From: Erythrobacter aureus
GTDB taxonomy: Bacteria > Pseudomonadota > Alphaproteobacteria > Sphingomonadales > Sphingomonadaceae
Reading direction: 5' to 3'
NCBI RefSeq assembly: GCF_003355455.1
Contig: NZ_CP031357.1
Location: 2,458,501-2,522,500, forward strand
Length of the DNA: 64,000 bases
Part shown: positions 17,097 through 25,357 of the stretch, one piece after another
Numbering within the stretch: the first letter of the stretch is position 1
Layout: every line of letters starts with the position of its first letter
The notes under the pieces: model-generated
What the model was told of the DNA's origin: nothing
The model's database searches: none
What the model saw: only the letters and a program-made list of their open reading frames with translations
Position numbers and translations under genes: made by a program

Positions 17097-17579
17097 ATGA
17101 CGCGCGACCGCTCCGAACTCGCTCAAAGAAGCCTCGAACGTCTTGCCGAGGTTGGCGGTGATGTTACACGCCCGGTGCTCGACGCCTATTACGCCCGCCA
17201 TCCCGATGCGCGGGCCTCGTTCGAGCACCACGGGCTGGGTCACACGGCGGAGCTCGAAGGGCGCATGGTGGCCGAAAGCCTCTACCTGCTCCTGACCTGG
17301 ATCGAAGACCCGGCGACCGCGCGCATCGACCACGGAACCGCCATCGTGCACCACAACGATTCGCTGCATATTCCCCCGCGCTGGTATCTCGGGCTGGTGG
17401 ATGCGGCGCTCGACGTCCTGCTTCGTACCGTTCCAGAAGATTCCCCCGACGAACGCGCCCTGTGGATCGCGATCCGCGAGGAGTTCGCGGCCTTCGTCGA
17501 GAGCCTGCGCAGCGAGTTCGTCCATGGCGACGGGGGCGATCCCCTGCCCGGATTCGAGCCGCCACCGGCAGCCCACTGA
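17097..17579 (+). CDS. Globin-like protein
   Basis: 160 aa, not clearly named. The layout resembles a single-domain globin. An early helix pair (VTRPVLDAYYARHPDARASF, about residues 22-41) looks like helices B-C. The segment AIVHHNDSLHIPPRWY (about 81-96) aligns with the F helix of flavohaemoglobin-type globins (KHVSLNIQPEHY), offering a candidate proximal histidine in HHND. DAALDVLL and a late LWIAIREEFAAFVESL helix fit G and H. There is no flavin reductase domain. It sits six bases after murI and directly before hemA, whose pathway makes haem, which supports a haem protein. This is motif reading only. Confidence 0.6.
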   Translation: MTRDRSELAQRSLERLAEVGGDVTRPVLDAYYARHPDARASFEHHGLGHTAELEGRMVAESLYLLLTWIEDPATARIDHGTAIVHHNDSLHIPPRWYLGLVDAALDVLLRTVPEDSPDERALWIAIREEFAAFVESLRSEFVHGDGGDPLPGFEPPPAAH

Positions 17580-17687
17580 CTTGCGAGTCGCTCGCAAAGA
17601 TCGCGGTAGCGATTTGAAACCGTTTCGATTAGGGCGAGGCTCACAGTCAGCCGCGGACGGGCGGTGCAGCGACGGGCGAATACGCCA

Positions 17688-18908
17688 GTGAATTACGACC
17701 AGATCTTCGACGAAGCGATTTCCCGACTGCATGAGGAAGGCCGCTACCGGGTCTTCATCGACATCCTGCGGAACAAGGGCGCCTTTCCCAATGCGCGCTG
17801 CTTTGCCGGCCACAATGGCCCGAAGCCGGTCACCGTGTGGTGCTCGAACGACTATCTCGCCATGGGCCAGCACCCCAAGGTCATCGCCGCGATGGAAGAA
17901 GCATTGCACGATGTCGGCGCGGGTAGTGGCGGCACCCGCAATATCGGCGGCAACACGCATTATCACGTGCAGCTCGAGGGCGAACTCGCCGATCTCCACG
18001 GCAAGGACGCCGCGCTGCTGTTCACCAGCGGCTATGTCTCGAACGACGCGACACTATCGACCATCGCCAAACTGCTGCCCGGCTGCGTGATCTTTTCCGA
18101 CGAACTGAACCACGCCAGCATGATCGCGGGTATCCGCAATTCGGGCTGCGAGAAGCGCGTCTTCCGGCACAACGATCTCCACCACCTCGAGGAACTGCTG
18201 GCTGCCGAGGACGAGGCGACGCCGAAACTGATCGCCTTCGAAAGCGTCTATTCGATGGATGGCGACGTCGCCCGGATCCACGATATCTGCGACCTGGCCG
18301 AGAAGTACAACGCACTGACCTATATCGACGAGGTCCATGCCGTGGGCATGTACGGCCCACGCGGCGGCGGCATTTCCGAACGCGACGAAGCCGCGCATCG
18401 GATCGACATCATCGAAGGGACGCTGGGCAAGGCGTTCGGCGTGATGGGCGGGTATATCGCGGCGGACAAGAAGATCGTCGACTGCATTCGCAGCTATGCG
18501 CCCGGCTTCATCTTCACCACGTCGCTCAGCCCCGCCCTCGTCGCGGGCGTGCTGGCATCGGTGCGGCACCTCAAGGCATCCTCGGTCGAGCGTGAAGGCC
18601 AGCAGGCCGCCGCCGAATTGCTCAAGCAGAAGATGCGCGATGCGGGCCTGCCCGTGATGGACAGCGTAACCCACATCGTCCCGCTAATGGTCGGCGACCC
18701 GGTGCGCGCCAAGAAGATCAGCGACATCCTGCTCGCCGAATACGGCGTCTACGTCCAGCCGATCAACTTCCCGACCGTGCCTCGCGGGACCGAACGCCTG
18801 CGCTTTACGCCCGGCCCGGCCCATACCCCCGCGATGATGGACGAGCTTGTCGGCGCGCTGGTCGAGATCTGGGATCGGATGGATCTGGAGCTGGCGAAAG
18901 CGGCGTGA
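17688..18908 (+). CDS. hemA: 5-aminolevulinate synthase
   Basis: 406 aa PLP enzyme condensing glycine and succinyl-CoA to 5-aminolevulinate, the C4 entry to haem in Alphaproteobacteria. Conserved blocks include RYRVFIDI, SGGTRNIGGNT, FSDELNHASMI, YIDEVHAVGMYGPRGGG, the PLP lysine in GTLGKAFGVMGG, and PINFPTVPRGTERLR. The GTG at 17688 aligns with the start of the Rhodobacter enzymes; an in-frame GTG at 17664 would add eight residues. The stop overlaps the next gene start (GTGATG at 18905-18910). Confidence 0.96.
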   Translation: MNYDQIFDEAISRLHEEGRYRVFIDILRNKGAFPNARCFAGHNGPKPVTVWCSNDYLAMGQHPKVIAAMEEALHDVGAGSGGTRNIGGNTHYHVQLEGELADLHGKDAALLFTSGYVSNDATLSTIAKLLPGCVIFSDELNHASMIAGIRNSGCEKRVFRHNDLHHLEELLAAEDEATPKLIAFESVYSMDGDVARIHDICDLAEKYNALTYIDEVHAVGMYGPRGGGISERDEAAHRIDIIEGTLGKAFGVMGGYIAADKKIVDCIRSYAPGFIFTTSLSPALVAGVLASVRHLKASSVEREGQQAAAELLKQKMRDAGLPVMDSVTHIVPLMVGDPVRAKKISDILLAEYGVYVQPINFPTVPRGTERLRFTPGPAHTPAMMDELVGALVEIWDRMDLELAKAA

Positions 18909-19270
18909 TGCGGCGGTGGATCGGCCTGTCGATCGCGGCCGTTGCTCTTCTGCATCTGGCAGCCACTTTTGCTATTTACCCCGTCGGCATCGCCGTCGCG
19001 GCATCCTATACGCTTTCGGGCAGCATTCCTCCCGCCTCGATCGAATCCGAGGCGTTCTGGTTCGCGATGTTCGCCCCCTTCCTTTTTCTCTTCGGGGTCA
19101 TGGTCGACCGGGCGGAGCGCGGCGGCACATCGCTCGGATGGCTGGTTGTCCTCGTCTTTTCGCTGTCATTGGTCGCACTGATAGCGCCGATGCCCGCAAC
19201 CGGAGCCTGGCTCCTCGTCCCGGCGGGCGTCGGAATGTGGGTCCGCGAATTGCGCTTGGCACGAGTCTGA
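18908..19270 (+). CDS. Small four-helix membrane protein, function unknown
   Basis: 120 aa from the ATG at 18908; a GTG at 18905 is also possible. There are four hydrophobic segments at about residues 4-20, 48-62, 76-93 and 97-110. The start overlaps the hemA TGA, so it is likely translated with hemA. The pattern is reminiscent of DUF6463-type small membrane proteins, but I cannot confirm that. No catalytic motif is visible. Confidence 0.7.
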   Translation: MRRWIGLSIAAVALLHLAATFAIYPVGIAVAASYTLSGSIPPASIESEAFWFAMFAPFLFLFGVMVDRAERGGTSLGWLVVLVFSLSLVALIAPMPATGAWLLVPAGVGMWVRELRLARV

Positions 19271-19355
19271 CAGAACCGGCAACTCTACGATAGCGCCAGC
19301 ATCCCTGCCGCTTGCGTATATTGTGCGACGGTGAGCCCACGGTTAGATCGCAAGG

Positions 19356-20546
19356 ATGAATGGGGAACCTGTCTCACGCCGCGCCTTGCGCGATGTCTTT
19401 CCCGTATGCGTCTTTGCAGGGCTGGTGCTGCTGCCATTTCTGGTTTTGGCAATTTTTGCTCGGGACGCCAGGGTTGAAGCAACCGGCCTCGATGAAGTTG
19501 CGATGACAATCACCCCCGACATCGCGATCGCCGATCTCCCCGGCGCTGCGGATGACACTGTCATTCTGTCCGAACTCGAATCGAACGTTGCGCGCGCGCG
19601 CAATGCGGCGATCGACTTCGCAGCGGCAGGTCCTGGCACGGCAAGCCCCTTTGGCTTTCGCGGCAGCGAGGCCGATCGCGTCCGCGCGCGCGATTGCCTG
19701 GCGCTCGCGGGCATGGCCGAGGCTGGTGGCGGCGATGCGGACCAGCGGGCAGTGATGCAGGTGATCCTCAACCGCGTGCGCCATCCGGCTTTTGCCGGAA
19801 CCGTATGCGGCGTGGTGTTCGAAGGCTCGCAGCGCCCCACCGGATGCCAGTTCAGCTTCACCTGCGACGGTTCGCTGGCCCGCCGCTATTCCGACGCCGC
19901 CTGGCGCACGGCCCGCGAGCGGGCCGAGGAAATGCTTGGTGGGGCAACCCATGCGCCGGTGGGCAATGCCACGCATTTCCACGCCGATTACGTCTATCCC
20001 TGGTGGAGCGACCGGCTCGACAAGGTGGCACAGGTGGGTCCGCACATCTTCTTCCGCTGGCGCGGTTACTGGGGCAGCCGCACGGCGCTTTCGGCCTCCT
20101 ATCGCGGAGCCGAGCCCGATCCCCTGGCCCTGCGCCAGACGGCTCTGGCCGTCGCCGAGGCCAATCCGCTGCCGACCCTGCTCCAGAGCGGCGAGGCAGT
20201 GCGCAGCATCACCAGTCAAATCCCGGCGCAGGCGACCGAAGGCGGCCAGGGCGCGCCACCCTCGCCGGGCGCGGGCGTGCATTTCGTTCTCGTTGCAAGG
20301 GGCGAATCGCCGCAGACTCTGGTCGAACGTGCGCGGGGCCTGTGCTCGGGCGAAGGCTATTGCCGCGTACAGGGATGGAGCGAGGCCGACGCCATTCCGC
20401 GCGGCCTGCCGCTGACCGACGAGGCACGCCGCGCCATGCGCTTCAGCTTCGTTGCCGCGGGTGCGGGCGGGCAGGAAGCGATCTTTCTCGACTGCCGCAC
20501 CTTCCCGGCCCCCGGCATAGGCACCTGCCTGCCCGCAAGGCCGTAG
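19356..20546 (+). CDS. SleB/CwlJ-type cell wall hydrolase
   Basis: 396 aa. A short cytoplasmic N-terminus and one membrane segment (about residues 15-33) anchor the protein, placing the rest in the periplasm. The Hydrolase_2 (SleB) domain spans about 110-235. Its typical features are AGMAEAGGGDADQRAVMQV at the catalytic-glutamate region, NRVRHPAF, VVFEGSQ and CQFSFTCDG. SleB-type enzymes cut peptidoglycan as lytic transglycosylases or amidases. The C-terminal 150 residues are low in recognisable motifs. The name is germination-derived and does not imply spores here. Confidence 0.85.
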   Translation: MNGEPVSRRALRDVFPVCVFAGLVLLPFLVLAIFARDARVEATGLDEVAMTITPDIAIADLPGAADDTVILSELESNVARARNAAIDFAAAGPGTASPFGFRGSEADRVRARDCLALAGMAEAGGGDADQRAVMQVILNRVRHPAFAGTVCGVVFEGSQRPTGCQFSFTCDGSLARRYSDAAWRTARERAEEMLGGATHAPVGNATHFHADYVYPWWSDRLDKVAQVGPHIFFRWRGYWGSRTALSASYRGAEPDPLALRQTALAVAEANPLPTLLQSGEAVRSITSQIPAQATEGGQGAPPSPGAGVHFVLVARGESPQTLVERARGLCSGEGYCRVQGWSEADAIPRGLPLTDEARRAMRFSFVAAGAGGQEAIFLDCRTFPAPGIGTCLPARP

Positions 20547-20608
20547 GGGATTTTGCGCGACCGAGTCGGCGCGCTAAGCCTCCCGCCATCGACAAGGGAG
20601 AGGTTGGA

Positions 20609-21301
20609 ATGAGCGGCAATCAGGACATGACCTATGAAGAGGTGGTGATGGATCGCCGCTCGATCAGGGGCTATCTCGATAAGCCGGTGCCGCGCGAGCT
20701 AATCGAGGAAATCCTGACGCTCGCCATGCGCTCGCCCACCTCTATGAACACGCAGCCGTGGCACTTCCACGTCATCACCGGCGAGCCGCTGAATCGCATT
20801 CGCAAGGGCAATACCGAGAACATCCTCGCCGGCGTTCCCGACAGCCGCGAGTTCCGCCGCGGCGAACCCTTCGTCGGCGTCCACCGCGAACGGCAGGTTG
20901 GCGTCGCGAAGCAATTGTTCGGCGCCATGGGCATCGCCCGCGACGACAAGGACAAGCGGCAGGACTGGGTGCTGCGCGGTTTCCGCCAGTTCGATGCACC
21001 GGTCTGCGTGATCGTGACCTATGACAAGGAATTATCGGGCAGCGATGATACCGCTTTCGATTGCGGCGCCGTCACCACCGCGCTGGTCAACGCCGCCTGG
21101 TCGCGCGGATTGGGCTGCGTCATCAACAGTCAGGGAATCATGCAGAGCCCGGTGGTGCGCAAACATGCCGACATTCCGGACGACCAGGTGATCATGAAGG
21201 CGGTCGCCATGGGCTGGCCCGACGAGAGCTTCCCCGCCAATGCCGTCGTCAGCGAGCGCAAAGGCGTGGACGAGGCGGCGCGTTTCGTCGGGTTCGACTA
21301 G
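20609..21301 (+). CDS. Nitroreductase family flavoprotein
   Basis: 230 aa. The FMN-binding N-terminus DRRSIRGYLDKPVPRELIEEIL (about residues 15-36) and SPTSMNTQPWHF (about 43-54) place it in the NfsA/NfsB-like nitroreductase superfamily. DCGAVTTALVNAAWSRGLGC (about 151-170) is the second conserved block. Such enzymes use NAD(P)H to reduce nitro groups or quinones; the physiological substrate is unknown. A purine-rich GGGAGAGG precedes the ATG at 20609. An open frame runs upstream through the previous gene but is a shadow. Confidence 0.9.
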   Translation: MSGNQDMTYEEVVMDRRSIRGYLDKPVPRELIEEILTLAMRSPTSMNTQPWHFHVITGEPLNRIRKGNTENILAGVPDSREFRRGEPFVGVHRERQVGVAKQLFGAMGIARDDKDKRQDWVLRGFRQFDAPVCVIVTYDKELSGSDDTAFDCGAVTTALVNAAWSRGLGCVINSQGIMQSPVVRKHADIPDDQVIMKAVAMGWPDESFPANAVVSERKGVDEAARFVGFD

Positions 21302-21416
21302 CCCGGCAGCCTTTTTCAACCCAATACCCGGTTTCCATTTAACCGACACTCCCTTATCGCTGCATGATGCCGCATGCCTTGGTTCGATCTCATGCCCCCG
21401 TGGAGAGAGAAGATTT

Positions 21417-23345
21417 GTGCGACTAGGAATCGCCGCCTTGTTCATGATCTTGCTTGTGGCCATCGCGGGCGTGACGGTAGTGCCCGCCAGCAATGCGCAA
21501 CAGCCGATACAGGCACAGACACCCGCACAAGTCCGCAGCACTAGCATCGCCGATCTCGAAAAGTTCACCGATGGTTTCGTGACAGCCAAGATCGAGGATC
21601 TCGATCCTCCGGGGATGAGTGTCGCGGTCGTCACTCCCGACGGTGTCATCGCCAAAGGCTATGGCGTGGCCGACATGGATAGCGGTCGCATGAACGATGC
21701 GGATACGCTGTTCCGCATCGGATCGATATCCAAGCTGTTCGTCTGGCTCTCGGCACATATGTTGGCCGAGGAGGGCAAGCTCGACCTCGATGCCGACATC
21801 AATACCTATCTCGACGGTTTCGACATTCCAAACAGCTATGACGAGCCCATCACGATGCGGGATTTGATGGCTCACCGTGCTGGATTTGAGGACAGCCTGC
21901 GCGATTTTCTGGATTCGGAACGGGACATTTCGCTTCGTGACGCTGCGAAGCGGTCGATGCCGCGCTTGGTTGCCCCGCCGGGAGAGCGGGCGAGCTATTC
22001 CAACTACGGCACCAATCTCGCCGCCTATGTGGTGGAACGAGCGGCGGGCATGGATTATTTCGAATTCGTCCACATGCGTATCCTGCAACCGGCCGGCATG
22101 AACGCGACGACGCTGCACGATCCGGGGCAGGGAAAGAACCCGACTGTGCTCGACGATCGTATGGCACGTCCACACATCCCGGAGAACGGTACGGCGACGG
22201 TCTCGAATTATTTGCCGGTGCGCCCGCAAGAACCGGTAGGCGCAGTCGCGATAAACGCGAAGGACGCGGCCACCTTCATGCAATTGATGCTGCGCGGCAC
22301 ACAGCTTGAAAACGGCGATCGCCTGCTTTCGGAACAAGGATGGGCACGTGTGCAGACCAATGCCTTTGCCGATGCGGCCGGAGGCGACGACATGGGCTGG
22401 GGTTTCATGCTCAATGAAATCGATGGCGAGAACACGATCGGCCACGGTGGAGCGACCAAGTTTCTGAGCTGGATGTTCGTCCTGCCCGATCGCGGGATCG
22501 GGGTTTTCGCCTCTTCGAACATGACCTCTATGGAGAGCCTCCCTGTCGATGTGGCGGTGGCCATCGTGCGCCGTATCACCGGCAGCGATCCGGTCACACG
22601 CTATCTCGAACATGCGGGAGATGTCGAAGCCGCCGAGGAAGTCGCCGGTCTCTACTGGACCAACAGGCGGACATTCGGCGGACCGCTCGCCCTTGCGGGG
22701 CTGGGGTCGGAAATGACGCTGACCGCCGACAACGGCTTTCTGGTCACCTCCGGTCCTATGCCGACTCGCTACGCGCCCATCGGCAATGATATCTGGATAG
22801 CGCTGGATGGATCGCGTCTGCGTGTCGCGAGGGACGAGGTCGGCGAGATCGTCCGTATCCACGGATCCCGCGGCTCGGAAACCTACGAACGGGTCGGGTT
22901 CTTTCAGTCCAGTCGCCCGTTCCTATTTGCCACCGGCTTATGCATGGTCCTCTCGATCACCACCCTGCTGGGCATGTGGTATCGCTGGCGACGCCCCAAC
23001 AAGGTGACAGAGCGAGGGCCCAAGGCGATGTGGATCGCGCTGGTTTCGGCGCTGCTGTGGCTTGCCTTCGCGGCAAGCCTTATCGCCCTCATCCTAGACG
23101 TCAGCAATATCGACCTGGGTGCCGACGACCTGCGATTCCCACCCCTACCCATGAAGATCATGCTCGCCTTGATCGTAGCGCTGACAATCCAGTGCATCGT
23201 CCATATCGCTGGGGTCTGGCTCGCCTGGACGGGCAGCGGGTGGACGCTGTGGCGGCGTGTCCATTTTACCATCTTCGCCGCCTCCTTTGTCTTCGCGATC
23301 ACCCAGTTCGCGCGCTTCGACTTGATCGGCACCCGCGTGTTTTGA
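21417..23345 (+). CDS. Beta-lactamase-fold serine hydrolase with C-terminal membrane domain
   Basis: 642 aa. The signal peptide is about residues 1-26. The class C beta-lactamase / penicillin-binding fold domain covers about 45-370, with SISK as the SxxK catalytic motif (about 103-106) and YSN as YxN (about 195-197). GHGGATKFLSW may be the third element. After a C-terminal lipocalin-like stretch, four hydrophobic segments fill the last 150 residues. The layout resembles membrane-anchored esterases or D-aminopeptidases rather than resistance beta-lactamases. Start is a GTG at 21417 with GAGAGAGAAG upstream. Confidence 0.85.
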   Translation: MRLGIAALFMILLVAIAGVTVVPASNAQQPIQAQTPAQVRSTSIADLEKFTDGFVTAKIEDLDPPGMSVAVVTPDGVIAKGYGVADMDSGRMNDADTLFRIGSISKLFVWLSAHMLAEEGKLDLDADINTYLDGFDIPNSYDEPITMRDLMAHRAGFEDSLRDFLDSERDISLRDAAKRSMPRLVAPPGERASYSNYGTNLAAYVVERAAGMDYFEFVHMRILQPAGMNATTLHDPGQGKNPTVLDDRMARPHIPENGTATVSNYLPVRPQEPVGAVAINAKDAATFMQLMLRGTQLENGDRLLSEQGWARVQTNAFADAAGGDDMGWGFMLNEIDGENTIGHGGATKFLSWMFVLPDRGIGVFASSNMTSMESLPVDVAVAIVRRITGSDPVTRYLEHAGDVEAAEEVAGLYWTNRRTFGGPLALAGLGSEMTLTADNGFLVTSGPMPTRYAPIGNDIWIALDGSRLRVARDEVGEIVRIHGSRGSETYERVGFFQSSRPFLFATGLCMVLSITTLLGMWYRWRRPNKVTERGPKAMWIALVSALLWLAFAASLIALILDVSNIDLGADDLRFPPLPMKIMLALIVALTIQCIVHIAGVWLAWTGSGWTLWRRVHFTIFAASFVFAITQFARFDLIGTRVF

Positions 23346-23496
23346 TGGGAGGTGTGGACCGGATAACCGTATTCTTGCCCATCACGGCTCGGCGCAGACT
23401 CGCCATGTCGACCGCTTCCCTGCAAACGCGGTCGCCATCGGAGCAGCTCGTCTCATGATTTATCGCTGATTGGCGCAGCGGGCTTGGCCTACCGCA

Positions 23497-24069
23497 TTAT
23501 GTTCCAAGCCCGGCCACTGTCTTCGCACAGCGGTCAACCCAGTCGCGGATTTCGGCCTGTTCGGGCAGCATGTCGGAAAACCACTGGAACGGCGAACTGC
23601 ACAGCATGTCCGCCGCGCTGAACCGCTCGCCCAGCAGCCACGGCCCCTTGCGCAGCGGTGCGGCCAGTTGCTCCAGCATCGTCGCTTCGCTGCCCAGCCC
23701 GTCCTCGACCACCGGATGCGTCACCCCGGCCCATTTCAGGATCAGCAGCGGCTCCATCACGCCCTGATAATAGGACAGCCAGGACAGATAGGCCCCGCGC
23801 CCCGCCTCGCCCGGCAATGACCCCAGTTTCGCCTGCGGATAGGCATCAGTCAGATACAGCATGATTGCCCCGCGCTCGCGCACATGCTCGTCGCCATCGA
23901 CCAGATAGGGCACTTTCTTTTCGGGATGCGGATTGGCCGGATCGGACATGCCCGACCCGTCCTGCCGGGGGATGGTGACTTCTTTCACATCCACATCGGC
24001 GCCCAGCATATGGATCAGTGTCACCACCGTATCGGAGCGCGATTCGGGTGCGTGATAGAGGGTCGGCAT
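23497..24069 (-). CDS. Glutathione S-transferase family protein
   Basis: 190 aa. The N-terminal thioredoxin-like domain starts PTLYHAPESRSDTVV and contains KKVPYLVDGD and ERGAIMLYL, the region that binds glutathione. The helical C-terminal domain has the GERFSAADMLCSSPFQW motif corresponding to the conserved N-capping box. It is slightly short for the family. It is divergent from a WYL-type regulator 68 bases away, which may control it. Confidence 0.87.
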   Translation of the reverse strand: MPTLYHAPESRSDTVVTLIHMLGADVDVKEVTIPRQDGSGMSDPANPHPEKKVPYLVDGDEHVRERGAIMLYLTDAYPQAKLGSLPGEAGRGAYLSWLSYYQGVMEPLLILKWAGVTHPVVEDGLGSEATMLEQLAAPLRKGPWLLGERFSAADMLCSSPFQWFSDMLPEQAEIRDWVDRCAKTVAGLGT

Positions 24070-24137
24070 AAGGTTCTCCTTTCGATTGCGATGCGCGCAG
24101 GATATGCCTGCCCTGCTGACAGAAAGAGGCAGTAGCG

Positions 24138-24886
24138 ATGGCGCGACAGGACCGGCTCATGCGATTGCTCGCCGCGCTGCGGCGGCTGTCCTCCCCGTCA
24201 CTGCGGAGCGGCTGGCGGCGGAGACCGAGATCTCCCAGCGCCAGCTCTATCGCGATATCGCCACCTTGCGCGCGGGCGGCGCGCTGATCGACGGTGCGGC
24301 TGGCTATGGCTATACGCTTACCGAAGACCCGGCCCTGCCCCCGCAGAGCTTCTCGCGGCTGGAAACCGAGGCGCTGATGCTGGCGGTGGGCAGTCTCGAC
24401 GAATTGGGCGACGAGCGCCTTGCCCGTGCAGGCCGCGACGCGCTGGCCCGCATTATCGCCACCCTGCCCGACCGGCAGGCACGCCAGGCCATGCACGCGA
24501 TCATGCGATCATGGCGTCCGGCAAAGGAGCGCCCGGATATCGCCGTCGATCTGGATTTGCTGCGCCAGGCCTGCTGGGACGAGGTGAGCGTGCGGATCGC
24601 CTATCGCGACCGGCAGGACCGCCGCAGCACGCGCGAAATCTTCCCCCTCGGCCTGTCCTACAGCCCGACCACGCTGATGCTGGTTGCCTGGTGCCTGCTC
24701 CGCGAAGACTACCGCACATTCGAAGTTGCGCGAATCGATAGCCTCGATGCGGGAGAAACCAGCTTCCGCCCGCGCCGGGTGGAATTGCTGCGCCGCTACA
24801 AGGCCCTGCGCATGGCGGAGTGGCGCGAGCGCGATGCGGCGGAGAGGCGCAAAAGCCCGCCCGCAGCCGACGGACCGACCTCCTGA
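24138..24886 (+). CDS. HTH-WYL (YafY-type) transcriptional regulator, apparently frameshifted near its start
   Basis: The ATG at 24138 reads MARQDRLMRLLAALRRLSSP, the expected opening of a YafY-family HTH regulator. At a run of four Cs (24194-24197) the match leaves this frame. It resumes in another frame as VTAERLAAETEISQRQLYRDIATLR, then a WYL domain (about 135-215) with ARIDSLD near its end, to a stop at 24886. One extra C restores a full-length protein of about 250 aa. As sequenced, the second frame is open from an ATG at 24086, but that N-terminus is unrelated to the family. It is divergent from a GST gene, its plausible target. Confidence 0.78.
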
Positions 24887-25011
24887 CGGATGGGTAAACA
24901 TTCGTTCCCCCGGACCGCTGCAATAATTTTCATCGCCGCTGTCGAAATGGTAGGTGCCCATTCGTCTTGAAGGCGAGGCCGCTCCCGGTCTCGGCTCGCA
25001 GGAGACCTACG

Positions 25012-25350
25012 ATGAAATACGCCCTTCTCATCCATGAAGATCACGCCAACTACAAAGACGAGGATGGCTGGAACGAGATCATCCGGCGCCACGAGGCCTT
25101 CGGTGAAGCGCATGCTTCCGCCATCGTTGGCGGCGAAGGGTTGAACGGCCCCGAAACCGCGACGACGCTGCATCGCAAGGGCGAAGAGACGATGGTCCAT
25201 GACGGCCCCTTTGCCGAGGCGCGCGAGCAGCTGGGCGGGTTCTACCTTGTCGAGGTCGCATCGCTCGATGAAGCGATGGCCATCGCCAAGGACATTCCGT
25301 TCGCGGGCGACGGATCGGTCGAAATCCGGCCCTGTATCGACGAGGGTTAA
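25012..25350 (+). CDS. YCII-related (DGPF domain) protein
   Basis: 112 aa. The whole protein is one DGPF/YCII dimeric alpha-beta-barrel domain: MKYALLIHEDHANY at the start, VHDGPFAEAREQLGGFYLVE at about residues 63-82, and VEIRPC near the end. AGGAGA lies seven bases before the ATG. Families of this type are encoded next to ECF42-type sigma factors, exactly as here: the next gene starts eight bases later. No enzymatic role is established; they may be partners or regulators of the sigma factor. Confidence 0.9.
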   Translation: MKYALLIHEDHANYKDEDGWNEIIRRHEAFGEAHASAIVGGEGLNGPETATTLHRKGEETMVHDGPFAEAREQLGGFYLVEVASLDEAMAIAKDIPFAGDGSVEIRPCIDEG

Positions 25351-25357
25351 GACAGGT

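Noticed and set aside
16119..17999. Long minus-strand frame (626 codons) across murI, the globin-like gene and hemA
   Set aside because: Shadow of three plus-strand genes. Its end merely reads through the RPELVEG repeat and into plsY in the wrong frame.
19694..20608. Upstream open extension of the nitroreductase frame inside the SleB-type gene
   Set aside because: The nitroreductase family begins at the ATG at 20609 with a good ribosome-binding site; the upstream part is a shadow.
21417..23345. Beta-lactamase-fold gene as an antibiotic-resistance determinant
   Set aside because: The motifs fit the broad serine hydrolase/esterase family and the C-terminal membrane helices are unlike resistance beta-lactamases.
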